From: Chloranthus sessilifolius
Lineage: Eukaryota; Streptophyta; Magnoliopsida; Chloranthales; Chloranthaceae
Direction: 5' to 3'
Assembly: GCA_021018995.1 (NCBI GenBank)
Contig: CM037597.1
Coordinates: 35,962,936-36,026,935, forward strand
Length of the DNA stretch: 64,000 bases
Below are positions 44,681 to 55,759 of this stretch, piece after piece; positions within the stretch are counted from its first letter, which is position 1; each line of letters starts with the position of its first letter. A model generated the notes under the pieces. It saw only the letters and a list, made by a program, of their open reading frames with translations, was not told where the DNA came from and did not search any database. Position numbers and translations under genes: made by a program.

Positions 44681-46389
44681 TTACACTAAAGGCAACCCAC
44701 AGCTGCTGACGTTCGCCGGCCGACGATTCAGTAAAGGAGTTCAACCTGCAAACCCTGGCTTCCTTTTATAGTGTAATCAGTGACATGTTGCAGCGTCAAT
44801 AAATATTTACAGCTAGAAATCGCATCTTCTCAGGTATTCTTCATTTAGAATTTGCCTATTTAATTTCAACATTTAATATTTCCTAATTTATTACTCCATC
44901 ATCATCATTGCCAAAGTCCGCTTAGGACAGAATTGGGCCACTGGTTTTGGGGACCGAAAGGAACCCAAAAAAAGCGCGCACCAATAATAGGTATCGAAGA
45001 AAGAATTTATACTTTCACCGCGGTGCATAGTCGTCATGTCAGCCCAAAAGATATCACTCAAGTAGTATGGAATCTATTTTCTCTAAGACCGTATATTTGT
45101 TTGAACCACACATTGTCTTGCAATTGAAATTCCTTGACGAGTTCTGCCCATCTTCTTTCAAAATCATCAATCGTATGACTGAATTTACATTGACTGTACT
45201 TTCTGCCAAAATTCTCAAACCTTAGCTTCACCTGATAGTGATGGTTCAGCTCATTCCTCCCAATGTGTCTACCATATGCAAACGTGATACGTGGTTCCCG
45301 GAAGGACTTTGAAGATGGCCTTGCTCATCTCATTGCATTGATTGAACATAATTGCATTAGGTTGCTTATCACCCATACACTTCAGCCACTTTTTAAACAA
45401 CCAAATGAATGTTTCCTCTATCTCATCAGCGAGCAATGCATATCTAAAAAGCATCTTCTGCCAATGATGGTTGACCCCTCGTAAATGGGGCGAAAGATAG
45501 CAGCAATTTATTTGTTTTGTAAGTAGTATCGAATACCACCACGTCACCGAACTGTTGATACGCAATCTATGACCTGTGATCAACCCAAAATATACTTCGC
45601 ATACGATATTCTTCGTCAAGTTCAGTTTCAAAGAAAAAATCATCTTCTTTATTTTGCCTATCAATGAAGGTTTTGATGATGGTATGCACATCAGATGAAT
45701 GTTACTCTCCTTTCTTATCTTTTTAAAGTAATCTCGAGTTTGTTGAGGACTTACCGTCGCACTAGCCTCTCCATCCAAATTCGATAAAACAATAGAAATC
45801 TTTGAAAGAGGAAAGCTGTAATCAAATGCTCCTATCAACGATTTATTTTCCCCATTTATCTTATTATGAGATCGTAATTCTTTTACTTTCGTAGGTGTAA
45901 ATAACTGATGATTATGCGGCTCTCTAAATTTCATTTTCTCCCACAACTTTTTATCGTCAATCCTAATCTTCAACCTTGCCTCACATCTGCATCTGTTGTC
46001 TCTTGGACACTTTATATCTACATGCAATTTGTGTTTGTCTGACTGCTTGAAACCTTCAAACGAACATACATATTTTCTCTTTATAATTTCTCCCCATGCC
46101 AATTTATAAGTGTTACTTTTCCTAACACTGAAACTAACTTTCTTCTCGTATAAATTGTAGAAGTTATATATCTCGTCTTCAGTTTGGAATTTCATGCCCA
46201 TATGTGACTTCCATTCCTCGCGGGTGTTCTCGGACCCTCCCAACAATTCAGCATTTCGATATCCCTATCACAATCAAGTGAATCCCCTTCTAAAGAAACA
46301 ATGTCAGGAGTGAGGTTTAAATTAACACCACCTAAATTAAATTCTCCAATCGAGTCCATTATAGTCCCAACTTTAGACGAAAAGAACAA

Positions 46390-46960
46390 TCAATAACAGA
46401 CAATCGCTTCACATAAGAAGAGATGGCATGACAATTCTAAGGCGCCATCGCTTCACACAAGAAGCGATGGCACTGCAATTCTGAGGCGTCATCGCTTCAC
46501 ATAAGATGTGATGGCGCGGCTATTATAAGGCATCCTAGCTTTCATCGCTTCACATAAGAAACGAGGCTACGCTGAGCCCCAACTCTTCACAGAAGAAGCG
46601 TATGCGTCAATGCTGGTTTATATATTTTGAATGCTTATATTTTTATGATCTATATCATGTAAATAAGTGAACGAGGAGATCCATCAACAACGAGAAAATA
46701 CAGCAATACTTCACATAAGAAGCGATGGCGCAACAATTCTGAGGCGCCATCGCTTCGCATAAGAGGCAATGGCGTGGCTATTATGAGGCGCCATCGCTTT
46801 CATTGCTTCGCATTAGAAGCGATGGAGGAGCTATGTTGAGCCTCAACTCTTCAAAAAAGAAGCGTTTGCGTCGACGCCGATTTATATATTTTGAATGTTT
46901 ATAATTTTATTAGTTATACCTTATAAATAAGTGAACGAAGCGATATCGAGGAAACGCTTA
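46390..46960. repeat. AAGCG hairpin array upstream of the transposase, two 300-bp copies
   Basis: Many units form clear hairpins, such as GCCATCGCTTC (46444-46454), loop ACACAA, GAAGCGATGGC (46461-46471). A larger unit of about 300 bases is duplicated in tandem (about 46395-46690 and 46700-46965); each copy ends with TTTATATATTTTGAATG and AATAAGTGAACGA. These lie in the 5' region of the transposase gene and near the presumed right end of the element. Confidence 0.85.
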
Positions 46961-47233
46961 CCTCTGATGTCATTGTTCTGCGCTTCTATTGACTAAAAGC
47001 TCCAGAGAGAGAGAGAGAGAGTTGTCTTAGAGATGGAGCGAAAGCTTTTCCACAGAGAGTCCCCTAAGGATGCTAGAGAGAGATCCCAACAATGGAGGGA
47101 GAGAGATGTAGCGAGAACGTCTTTTTCTAATTCATTTACCACCCTAAATCACGATATCTAATACGATATTCCTTTTGCCGTTTGCGCTACGTACCTCTGT
47201 CAAGTATAGCCGCATGCGCTATCTACCTCCCTA

Positions 47234-47362
47234 CACTACAAAAAACAAGATTATTAGCGGCAGTCAAAAACTGCCACTATTAATAAAAAACTGTTGTTAA
47301 TACCCTTATCGCCAATAATCTTTAATAGTTTTTTGTTAATAGTAATCTGTTTTTTTGTAGTG
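47234..47362. mobile_element. Short CACTA-type MITE
   Basis: 129 bases, starting CACTACAAAAAACA and ending TGTTTTTTTGTAGTG, inverted repeats with the CACTA terminus. Flanked by CTA on both sides (47231-47233 and 47363-47365), a 3-bp duplication as made by CACTA transposases. It contains the internal hairpin GGCAGT...ACTGCC. It has no coding capacity and would be moved in trans. Confidence 0.85.
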
Positions 47363-48155
47363 CTACCTACCTCTGTCAACAAGATAGTTATTTATGAGAT
47401 ATCTCTGTTGTGACTAACCCGGATTAGTGCAAAAGCACTTTTCACGTGTCCGCTTCCTATTGGTCGGACTTAGATATATATTTACGTCAGGGTGCATTTT
47501 CTCCTCTACCATATATATATATATATTTATTTATTTATTTATTTATTTATTTATTGTACTCGTTTGGAGTAACGTCCAATGTCACTCACATGAGTCATAA
47601 TTTCTAATTTATATATTTATATTTCTTGTAGTCCTTTGGAGCACGTCCAGTGTCACTCACATGAGTCACAATTTCAAATTTTGGGCACATGTTCCCATCA
47701 ATCTGAGCTGTCCAATTAGCTGTGCACCTCTTGGAATAAACGTAGCCCGGTAACCCCTAAGTCCTAATGATTGGATTAATTTACAGTTAGACTTTGTTGC
47801 CTGTAATTTGTAACTGTCCACGGATTGAATGGTTGGATCTTGGAAGCATCCCACACATGAGGCGGCCAAAAATTGAATGGTCCGGATCGATGGGCAAGCA
47901 TGTTAAGAGATGCTCCAGCATGCCAAGGGCCTTCTCCAATCTAACACCATCTTTTTCCTGTATCAACTCAAACTATATTTTGAATGCCACGTGGAGCTTC
48001 AAGTATATCCATTAGAGTACCTAATCAGCTCCCTATTAATATATATAGATATAAGCTTATATATATATATATAAACCTGAGGTGACATCTAGGCTATAGA
48101 AGCTGGAGTCATGGGAATATGTCTCATGACTCAAGTGAGAGGATCGAATCATTAC

Positions 48156-48166
48156 ACCCCCCCCCC

Positions 48167-48237
<71 letters not shown>
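48156..48237. repeat. Compound (C)n-(TC)n-(TA)n microsatellite
   Basis: About 13 C, then about 15 TC units and about 19 TA units in direct succession. Confidence 0.95.
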
Positions 48238-48239
<2 letters not shown>

Positions 48240-49117
48240 TTATGAAAATAGGGGGTCTTTACCTGGTCCGGTCGGCTTTTCAGGTCAGCTGGAGTCCGGT
48301 TGGGCTTATGTCATTTTCCCATTGGATTGTGAAAATTTTGGCCTCAATGCCCAATCCGACCCCTTGGCATCCCTTAGATCACACATGAAAACCCGTCCTT
48401 AGATCGGCTCGAATTGATTCAATGAAGATTCAATATTTAACTCATTGCAGTACACAGGGCACGCACCCCTACGACGAAAACGAGTTGTGCGGTTGGATCC
48501 CACCCAACCTCTATGAGGAAGTCTCACATTGGATCTGCATTTGTTTAGTAAAATTAATATAATTAATTGATTGATTAATAAAAATCATAACCTTAATTTG
48601 TGCTTCCCTAAGTGCTAAATTAATTTGTTATTTATATTAAAATAAATATATAATTCATTTATCTGTATATCATCCAAATCCACGTGGGCATAATTGAGAC
48701 TTGAGAGCTCGGAACTTTCTATCCCTATCAGAAGCCCACCCCATTTAAGTAGTTGGTCTCATGCATAACGTGATGCTGTGGTGTCGGTGGGGAACTAATC
48801 CATATTTAAATATTTCTTAAATAATTTTATTATATTAATATTTAAAAAAACAAGTAAATTAAAATATAATATTATTACTACTTAAATAAAAACCTTGGTT
48901 TTTCTGCCTGATAGCATAAATAAAAGTCGGATGACCGTTGACATAATACCTTTTCCCCCATTATTATCGGTTAAGCAACTAACTTAGTGCACACGGACGA
49001 TAGGTTGCCATAGCCTAATATGGGGAAGTTGGGACTTCCTTAAGCTACTTAACTCACTTACTCAGCCACCTAGCGGCCGACCACTATATTTGTTGTGACT
49101 TTTGGGCGGCGTTCAAT

Positions 49118-49203
49118 AATTAGTTAAAGGGTTACCTTATTTGCAGCCATAGATTCTTGCATAATTAGTTAAAGGGTTACCTTATTTGCAGCCATAGATT
49201 CTT
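49118..49203. repeat. 43-bp perfect tandem duplication
   Basis: Two adjacent copies contain TAATTAGTTAAAGGG, TTACCTTATTTGCAGCCAT and AGATTCTT. They look identical, so the duplication is recent. Confidence 0.9.
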
Positions 49204-49363
49204 TCTTTATAACTAGGGTTTGCAGTTTGTCCCAATCTTCACACATGAGATCATGGGCGTACACTTACATGGTCGGATTTTTATTTTACATGGAACACAT
49301 TTCATAAAGTAAATGTGATCATGGACGTATTATTAGTTCTCAAGTCCTGATTGCAAAGAAAGA

Positions 49364-49740
49364 GGTTGTGTATGGCATAGTTCGTTGTTAACCCTTGCTT
49401 TAGTTGCCACAACAGAGTTCACCTACGTTAATTGGTTCTCATTCTCTTTTCTAACTTCCTGCAAAAGAGGATTTACCTGCTCTAACAGCAACCTCCTTGC
49501 TCTCTACTAACTCCCTATTAGGAGAAATAAAATCTACACTAGCAAGGAGTGAGTAAAGAGGAGGGTAGAACTGCTGAACAGGTAAATCTTCTATAAAATC
49601 TTGTTATGCAAGGAGTTAAAAAGGAAAAGGGGTACCAACTAAAACAGGTTGCAGGATGTTAGCAAAGTGGATGAGAACCTGCTAAAACAAGTGAACTCTG
49701 CTATGGCAGGGGCTAGCAGAGAGCTATGCCATACACAGAC
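49364..49740. mobile_element. MITE with TGTGTATGGCATAG inverted ends
   Basis: The left end, GGTTGTGTATGGCATAG, and the right end, CTATGCCATACACAGAC, are inverted repeats. The interior shares phrases (TAAAATCTA, GCAAGGAGTGAG) with the Tourist-like element at 49941. I could not read a clean target duplication. Confidence 0.65.
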
Positions 49741-49940
49741 ACCATACACAGACAGAATCTCTAGCTACAACTCTTATCCGAAATACATGTGAAGGGTGAA
49801 GAATTGTTTCTGGATATTTTACTTATCTAGTTTGTTCTCACTTCTCACCTTATATTTTACTTGAGATTTTATTTTTAAAATAAAAAACTGTTGGTAATAA
49901 GAATTTAGCCTATGCTTCATTTTCCAAAGCTGGAGACTTA

Positions 49941-50262
49941 GGCTGCATTTGGCTCTTTGTCAGCTCCGCCATAATCGGATATACTTGCTTTAGCAGGTCC
50001 CCCTTTTCCTTGCTAACACCCTGCAAAACAGGTTTACCTAATCTAGTAGCTACTTTCTTGCTCTCTGCTAACTTCCTGCCAGAGAAAATAAAATCTAGTT
50101 CTGACAAGGAGTGAGCAGAGAGCTGGTAAAATTTGCTATCCAAGGAGTTAGTAAGGACAAAAGGAATCTACTAAAGCAGGTATCAGGGATTTACCAAAGA
50201 GAAAGGGAACTTACTAAAATAGGAAAATCCTTCACTGACAGGGAGCTAGGCCAAACACAACC
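49941..50262. mobile_element. Tourist-like MITE (PIF/Harbinger type)
   Basis: 322 bases. The ends GGCTGCATTTGGC and GCCAAACACAACC are imperfect inverted repeats, flanked by TTA (49938-49940 and 50263-50265), the hallmark 3-bp target. Non-coding. Same family as 49364-49740. Confidence 0.78.
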
Positions 50263-50265
50263 TTA

Positions 50266-52693
50266 AGCAAGGGCAGTAAAGCATTTATGAAAAGAGCACT
50301 GAGTCTTTAGTCTAGGGCCTAGGTGCCTTTAGCTTAGCTCGTAGGGGCTTATGAGCGGCTCTTGGGCTCTGGTGTAACGCTGTTATGTTTGGAGTGTGAT
50401 TGGTAAACTAACTCCCTACACAATTTGCGCTGGCAGGGAAGTTTTTAAGTAAAAAATGAGCTCCCACTAGAGCAAGCAAATAAAGCCTAAGGGCACGTTC
50501 GTTTCGATGTAATGCTATTTTAATACGCGCATAATGGAAATAATACAGCCCAACGGTAGAAATTTTTATAGCACATTCGTTCGGTTCACTGTAATTGCCA
50601 ACTGCATTCTAATATTCATTTTGCAGGTAAAATTTATGACATACGAACCCCAAGCCTCGTAAGGTCCAGATTAATGCAGGAGCAATTCCCAACGGCTATA
50701 AAATATTATTTCCTTCTTCGCTTTTATACCAGGTGTTGGCTAGAGCGTCTTTAACAAAGGGGCTAGAGCGTCTTCAAACAGAGGCTTTACAGAGGCTATC
50801 CAGAGAAGAGAGAAGAGGTTGCATACTCCTTCATTTTCTCCACCCTTTGAAGGGATTTTAACAGCAACCTACCCCTGCTACTCATGGTTGCAGGTGAGGT
50901 AAGTGCCTTGGTAGCTGAAGAAGGGTTTCGAGATGAGGTTCCCTCGAGCAGTCCACTAAATCAGAGGCTTCCGCAAAAGATCTTAGGCAAAGATGATGGT
51001 AAATCTAGGTTTGCAGATAGGTAGGATGAACTTGGTTGCCATCCTGCCCAGGTTATGAAAGAAGCCATGGAAATACATGTGGGTTTGCAGGGTTGAGGTG
51101 ATGGTGGAGAGGGATTTCTGGAGGCTAGCAGATCTAGGAGAAATGATGGAAGGAAGATTTTCCAGGCTCAAAATCTTCCATTCCTGCTATAAATGGGCAT
51201 CCAAACACCACAATCTTCAAAGCTCCCATCCTCGTCTCCTTCAAGTATGGATCTGCAAATCCATTTGATACATATTTTTGCAGCTGTAGAATTTTTTAAT
51301 GTCTTTAGATTGCTAGATTTTCTTTTTTACTCACTTCTTCTTCTCTACTTTTCTTTTATTTGAAGCAGCCTATTAGAGATTGTTTTCTAAAAATCTATCG
51401 TTTCTCTATCATTTAATTGTTCATGGGTTTTGATTTTTGCTTAATTCGGTGTTCATGGGTTTTAATTTTTGCTTAATTAAGTGTTCCATCTTATTAAAAC
51501 AATTTCAATGTGAAAAGCCAATATATGCGCAAGCACCTCTGTTTAATTTATTTATTGATTCAAGATTTTACAATAGTGCCTGATGGAGGGATTTCTATAA
51601 TTTTTTCATAGCCAATCAAACAATTGGTTTCTCTATAGGGTTCTTGATTAATCAAGAATGTTAAGATTTTCTTATCAATCAAGAATGCTAGCCAATCAAG
51701 GGTCTTTTTACAAATTATATGGATATTATCTATTTGCTCTAGGGTTTTATGATCTACTATTTACTAGCTGATTGAAGTTGATTGATTGATTTCTAATGTT
51801 TCTGATAAAGCTTCTTGAGTTTTTTTATTTTTTTATTTTTTTTATTAATGTGGTTAAATTTAAATGATTTTAATGTGAAAAGCCAATTTATGCGCGAGCA
51901 CCTTTGTTTAATTCATATAGTGGTTCAAGATTTAATTAGAGTGTTGGACAGGGGAATTTCTGTAATTTTCCATAGCCAATCAAATGAGTGGTTTCTTGAT
52001 CAATCAAGAATGTTGAGATTTTTTTGAATTCTTTAAGATTTTCTTATCAATAAAGATTGCTGGCAATATATGGTTGTTTAGAAATTTTTTGATATTATCT
52101 ATTTTCTCTAGGGTTTTACAAGAATACCCCAGAATGATGGGATTTTAGGCAAAGCAAATGAGAATGATTCATACTGGTCTCTTGAAAAATGAAACTCCTT
52201 CATTTTTATTGTCAAATATAAAGCTCATTTACTTCAGCCAAAAATCCTAAGTGCAAATTCTCTCAAAATGTTTTAAAGTCCTTTGTGAAATTTTTTCTTT
52301 TAGAGCAATATTTTGGCACCTAGGGAGCCCTCTTGTGAGAGACTCATCTAAAGACTATAGAAATTATGGGGTTGATGCAGTGGTATGCCTCCTTGTGTTG
52401 GTTGGTTTCTGCCTATTAGTAGTTCTTTCCTATAACCATTTTGTAAAGAATGACACTTTCAAAAGAATTCCTTGTACATTTTGTTAACTGAGCATCAACC
52501 ATTAAGTATTGATATTGGGGAGATTAAAACCAACACAAGCATTATTTTCACACAGTTTCAACACGAACAATGTACAAATTCAGCTATATCTATATTCTGT
52601 AATAAGATATAAAGAAAGCACACAACCAAAGGAAACAAACCAAAAGCTAACAATATCAATAAAGAAGATATTAAAATCCAAGTTAGAAGGAAC
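50266..52693. other. Intergenic DNA with a two-copy repeat
   Basis: No gene is supported. Two diverged copies of about 260 bases lie at 51501-51760 and 51865-52120, sharing AATGTGAAAAGCCAAT, TTCATAGCCAATCAAA-type text and AGGGTTTTA. GGGCACGTTCGTTTCG at 50494 looks like another MITE end, but I could not find its partner. Confidence 0.6.
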
Positions 52694-53150
52694 CTTCTCT
52701 TTGACTCCATCAACAATGGCCCATATGTACTTCTCCTCTTGCTTCAATTTCTCTTCTTTCACGGCCTTTTTCTCCTGAATGAACCACGATCACTCGGTCA
52801 AAATTTGTGTTATAGAATAAGATCCTAAAAAGCCCTTGTTTATAAGAACGAGAAAGAGAGGTATAAATCAATTTCACTATGACAACATCAGTGACTAATT
52901 ATTATATGGACATTACTATGATAATATAACCTTGAGCTTTAAAATTCATTCTAGAACATCAACTACAAAGAAAATGTCAATCTTTCACATTTCTTTAGTA
53001 ATTCATTAGTGATTGAAGGATGAGTCACTACTCACTTTTGTACTCATGTACTTTTTCTTCTCCTTCATAGTTCTAATGCCATTCATAGGTTGGGGTGAAA
53101 TCATAGAGCTCAAATTTTTTAATTATGTGATTCTTTTCAAGTATGACTCT
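52694..53150 (-). pseudogene. TOP1: DNA topoisomerase I fragment (plant TOP1)
   Basis: Minus strand 53150-53040 reads RVILEKNHIIKKF followed by DFTPTYEWH, corresponding to the conserved plant TOP1 core just before the lysine-rich linker. After a stop and frame slip comes an intron-like gap, then a clean 81-base exon at 52774-52694 (CAG acceptor, AAG/GT donor edge) reading EKKAVKEEKLKQEEKY and IWAIVDGVKEK, nearly the plant consensus. Topoisomerase I relaxes supercoils through a tyrosine linkage. The catalytic part (including its Tyr) is not found downstream in the window. It is a decayed gene fragment that kept its introns. Confidence 0.78.
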
Positions 53151-53534
53151 CCATTTTTGTTGGTATGGGTGCTAAGGTGAGATAAGACAAATACTTTAAT
53201 TAATCATTTGTAATTGGTGAAATTAGTGCTCTTGAAGTATTTCCATTCCTTATTCTTTGAAACCTGTTTACGAGATATATATGTGGGTAATATAGGCTAC
53301 TAAATTTTTATACTACATAAAACATATGCGGAATCCATGAATTTTATTTTTCAGGGTTGGTTGAAAGAGACAGCATACGCTATCATATTTTGACACTTGC
53401 AACCATACCGTATTTGTGTAACATAGTTTTCTTCCCTGTTATGCCCTCCTATGTGAAGCAAAAATATGTCTTCGACTTGTGGGGTGCATGAATTCTAGTG
53501 TTTGTGAAGGTCTGATGCTTTATTGATTGATTTA

Positions 53535-53568
<34 letters not shown>

Positions 53569-54669
53569 TATAAATTGCAGTTGTAGTTACACATGAACAG
53601 TTTTCCCTTACCATTAAAATGTTTTAGTTGTAGGTGGGACAGATTCTTGTAGTTGTAAACTTCTACAGTTGCTGGTAGGCTTCTAAGCAGAATGGTTTGT
53701 TGTTTTATAGAAATATTAGCTTATTCGTCACATCAAGAAATCGGTTAGAACATAATTTTTTTTTTCTTGATCCATGAAACACAACTTTTACACGAGTAAA
53801 GCAATGGGCTGTTGTTGATTATTTTTTCTCCCAATGACCAGCCAAAATTAATTAATCTAAAAGAGTGAAGATGGTTGGGGAAATACTGCTAACAGGGGCT
53901 GAGAACGGCACCAATAGTCTATTTTTTTTGTATTCCAAAAATTTTATGAATCCTCAAGCTATTACATTGTATTGTACTTCCCCATCAAAGATCAACCAGT
54001 TCTATGGTTTGCAGGTAATTTTGGTTGCTAACGTAGTGTAAACCAAGGTTGCTGAAGTCATGTAACATGCATTTAGCTTTCATGATTAGAACCTGAAAAT
54101 AGGTTTTCTTTTGAGAGGGAAGTTGGTTCCAAAGACTTCTGTACTATAGATTCAAATGTAGGTGATGGAACTTCGAAACTTGACCGTGGAACTTCATTGC
54201 TTACTCTTAATAGACTGTTGGATTGAACCACAGTAGTTTGGACTGTCCATTCGATAAGACCCCCATGGATGGGATTGTACTCCTTTGTACTTTGGAAACT
54301 CATCAAAGTATTAAAAGTACATGTGGTGGTTTTTTGATTAACCAAGTAGTGCTGCCCTGCTTTGTTAATGTAGTCACAAAAATATAAAACTATGCCCCTC
54401 TATTAAACTGAAGAATTGTTGGAGTGAGTAGGATCGTGATTTTCCGGCAAATTGATGTCAACAAAAATCATTGCTGACAATGAAGAAATGGCTTCAGTGG
54501 CACCTTTGAAGTTGTCATTAGGTCTTATAAAATTTAGACAATTGATCGATCATCAACCGTCACTTGATCACAAAAGGTAGTGTCTCTGTGCTTGTCACCA
54601 TCTTGAATCATTGGGATTTTCTATGAGTAATAGTTACCCAATTTTTAGCTTTTATACTCTTGAATCTTT
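53151..54669. other. Intergenic DNA; one unassigned frame
   Basis: A (TC)n tract lies at 53536-53561. A 90-residue minus-strand frame at 54345-54073 (MVNQKTTTCTFNTLMSFQST, then serine/proline-rich) has gene-like composition, but I recognise no family and see no splice context. It may be a further gene scrap or chance. Confidence 0.4.
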
Positions 54670-55755
54670 TTTATGCGGGAACTTACTAAATGCAATGTTA
54701 GGACTGAGATTAGAATTGAAATTAATTTAATCAATTAAAATAATAATTTCTCATAACAAATTATCACGAAAATTTTAAAAATTCAATTAGATGATTTAAT
54801 TTCGGCCCAAAATAGTGTTACTTTCGTGCACGTTTCCTATCGCGGATCTAGGAGACTAGAGTTCTTATGAACGGCTAGATCTCCGATAATTTTAGGGCGT
54901 CGAACGAACTCGCAAGCGGGTTCTCTCAATACCAAACGAAAATAAAAGGCTAATAAAATTAATAATGAACAAAATATTGATTTAGGGCTTTTATGAGATC
55001 AATAAAATAATTAAGATTACGCTACTTACCCAAACCGTAGATTTAAAGAAGATAGAAATGGAAGAAGAGTTGGCCTCACACCAAACCGTAAGTAGGAATC
55101 GAAAAATCGATCTCCGTTTTGAGAGAATCACACCCTCACGAAAGTTTAGAACTCTCAATCTGCATAAGCAATTTTTATTAATCAAAAACTAATAATAAAA
55201 GTGTTTACAAGCCTTTAAATAGGTTAAGCAATGCATAAAATTAGAAATCCTAGTATAACTCTAATTCCTAATTCAAATAAAAGAAATATCCTAATTCTTC
55301 TAAAATAATAAAGTCCTAAAACAATAAGGAAACTAATCTTATTTCTAATAAAAAAAATAACTCTTACTTTCTAAAATAAAATAATAAAAGATACTAATCC
55401 TAATTCAATTAGGATTCTTGAAATTCGTCACTTTATGTGCAGCCTCCGAAAACTGATCATAACTTCTTCAATACTTATCGGAATTACATATTTTTTAGCT
55501 CGTTGGAAAGCTACTTCGATAAGCTTTCAAATATGACTAATTTTGCATCAATCCGACTTCATTTGATACTTTAAAATAGGCCAAACATAAAAGTTACGAG
55601 ATTGAAAGTTAAAAACCCTAATAAATTTTAGATTTTTTTCTTTTTGATCAAACGGATCTTTTTAAAAAAAAACCCATTCGTGGGTCCACTTTCTCTTTTG
55701 ATGTCTCATCTTTATCTGATCACGATTCAAACAGGAGGATCTAAAATACGCATCA
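54670..55755 (-). repeat. 3' LTR of the deleted chromovirus
   Basis: Partner of 57947-59031. First bases TTATGCGG against TGATGCGG of the partner, a point change in the terminal dinucleotide context. Differences across the pair are scattered, perhaps a few per hundred bases. Confidence 0.9.
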
Positions 55756-55759
55756 ATCC

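Larger units (their letters stand above)
42855..44995 (+). mobile_element. Probable solo LTR inserted in the transposase gene
   Basis: The transposase reading stops on either side of this segment and the two halves join properly without it. It begins TGTAGACACCCTCATTTTGC, a typical LTR-like start, preceded by ATAGA. The other end is near ACCAATA, followed by ATAGG, an imperfect 4/5 duplication. It holds palindromic motifs (43095-43500), TATAAAAA (43515-43522), a (GA)n tract (43536-43561) and a 41-bp tandem repeat (44408-44680). No coding sequence is seen. The right boundary could be off by several bases. Confidence 0.65.
42029..46359 (-). pseudogene. FAR1-type Mutator-like transposase
   Basis: Starts at MDSIGEFNLGG (46359). 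The FAR1 DNA-binding zinc domain follows: GMKFQTEDEIYNFYNLYEKK, FSVRKSN, CRCEARLKI and EPHNHQLFTP. The MULE transposase core has GDVVVFDTTYKTN (first catalytic Asp), ALLADEIEETFIWLF and then IMFNQCNEMSKAI, where the usual second Asp (TDQD style) is Asn. After MTTMHRGESINSFF a foreign segment interrupts (~42855-44995). The gene resumes with MSLMKFIKQYDLA, and the SWIM zinc finger YDCKYFETEGLLCSHIF and RWTKDARY follow. It would cut and join transposon ends in the nucleus. At least three frame breaks and the lost Asp make it inactive. It converges on the ULP1 gene. Confidence 0.85.
9920..46990. mobile_element. Composite Mutator-like element (ULP1 + FAR1-type transposase), nested
   Basis: A plus-strand DUF1985/ULP1 protease gene (10263-27986) and a convergent minus-strand FAR1-type transposase (46359-42029) are bracketed and interspersed by the same AAGCG/CGCTT hairpin repeats (10075-10210, 11160-11380, 13480-13515, 25946-25990, 27540-27650, 28170-28530, 29400-29930, 46390-46960). 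Subtracting four retroelement insertions leaves about 9 kb, a usual size for a Mutator-like element that carries a ULP1 gene (the Kaonashi type). I could not find terminal inverted repeats or a 9-bp target duplication, so the ends are approximate and the single-element reading is an inference. Confidence 0.5.
47363..49363. other. Intergenic DNA with microsatellites and small duplications
   Basis: Contains an (ATTT)n tract at 47522-47555, a two-copy repeat (47554-47610 and 47625-47680, sharing GTCACTCACATGAGTCA), a compound C/TC/TA microsatellite (48156-48237) and a 43-base tandem duplication (49118-49203, GGGTTACCTTATTTGCAGCC). No gene is supported. Confidence 0.7.

Noticed and set aside
10075..46960. 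AAGCG arrays as CRISPR-like repeats
   Set aside because: Plant nuclear context, irregular spacing, diverged units and no cas genes. They belong to a transposon.
50492..50650. MITE starting GGGCACGTTCGTTTCG
   Set aside because: Only one end is convincing. The supposed partner (ATACGAACCCC) lacks sufficient complementarity and a matching target duplication.
54073..54345. 90-residue minus frame as a host gene exon
   Set aside because: Gene-like composition, but no recognised family, no splice support and no neighbours that would place it. Kept only as a note in the spacer entry.
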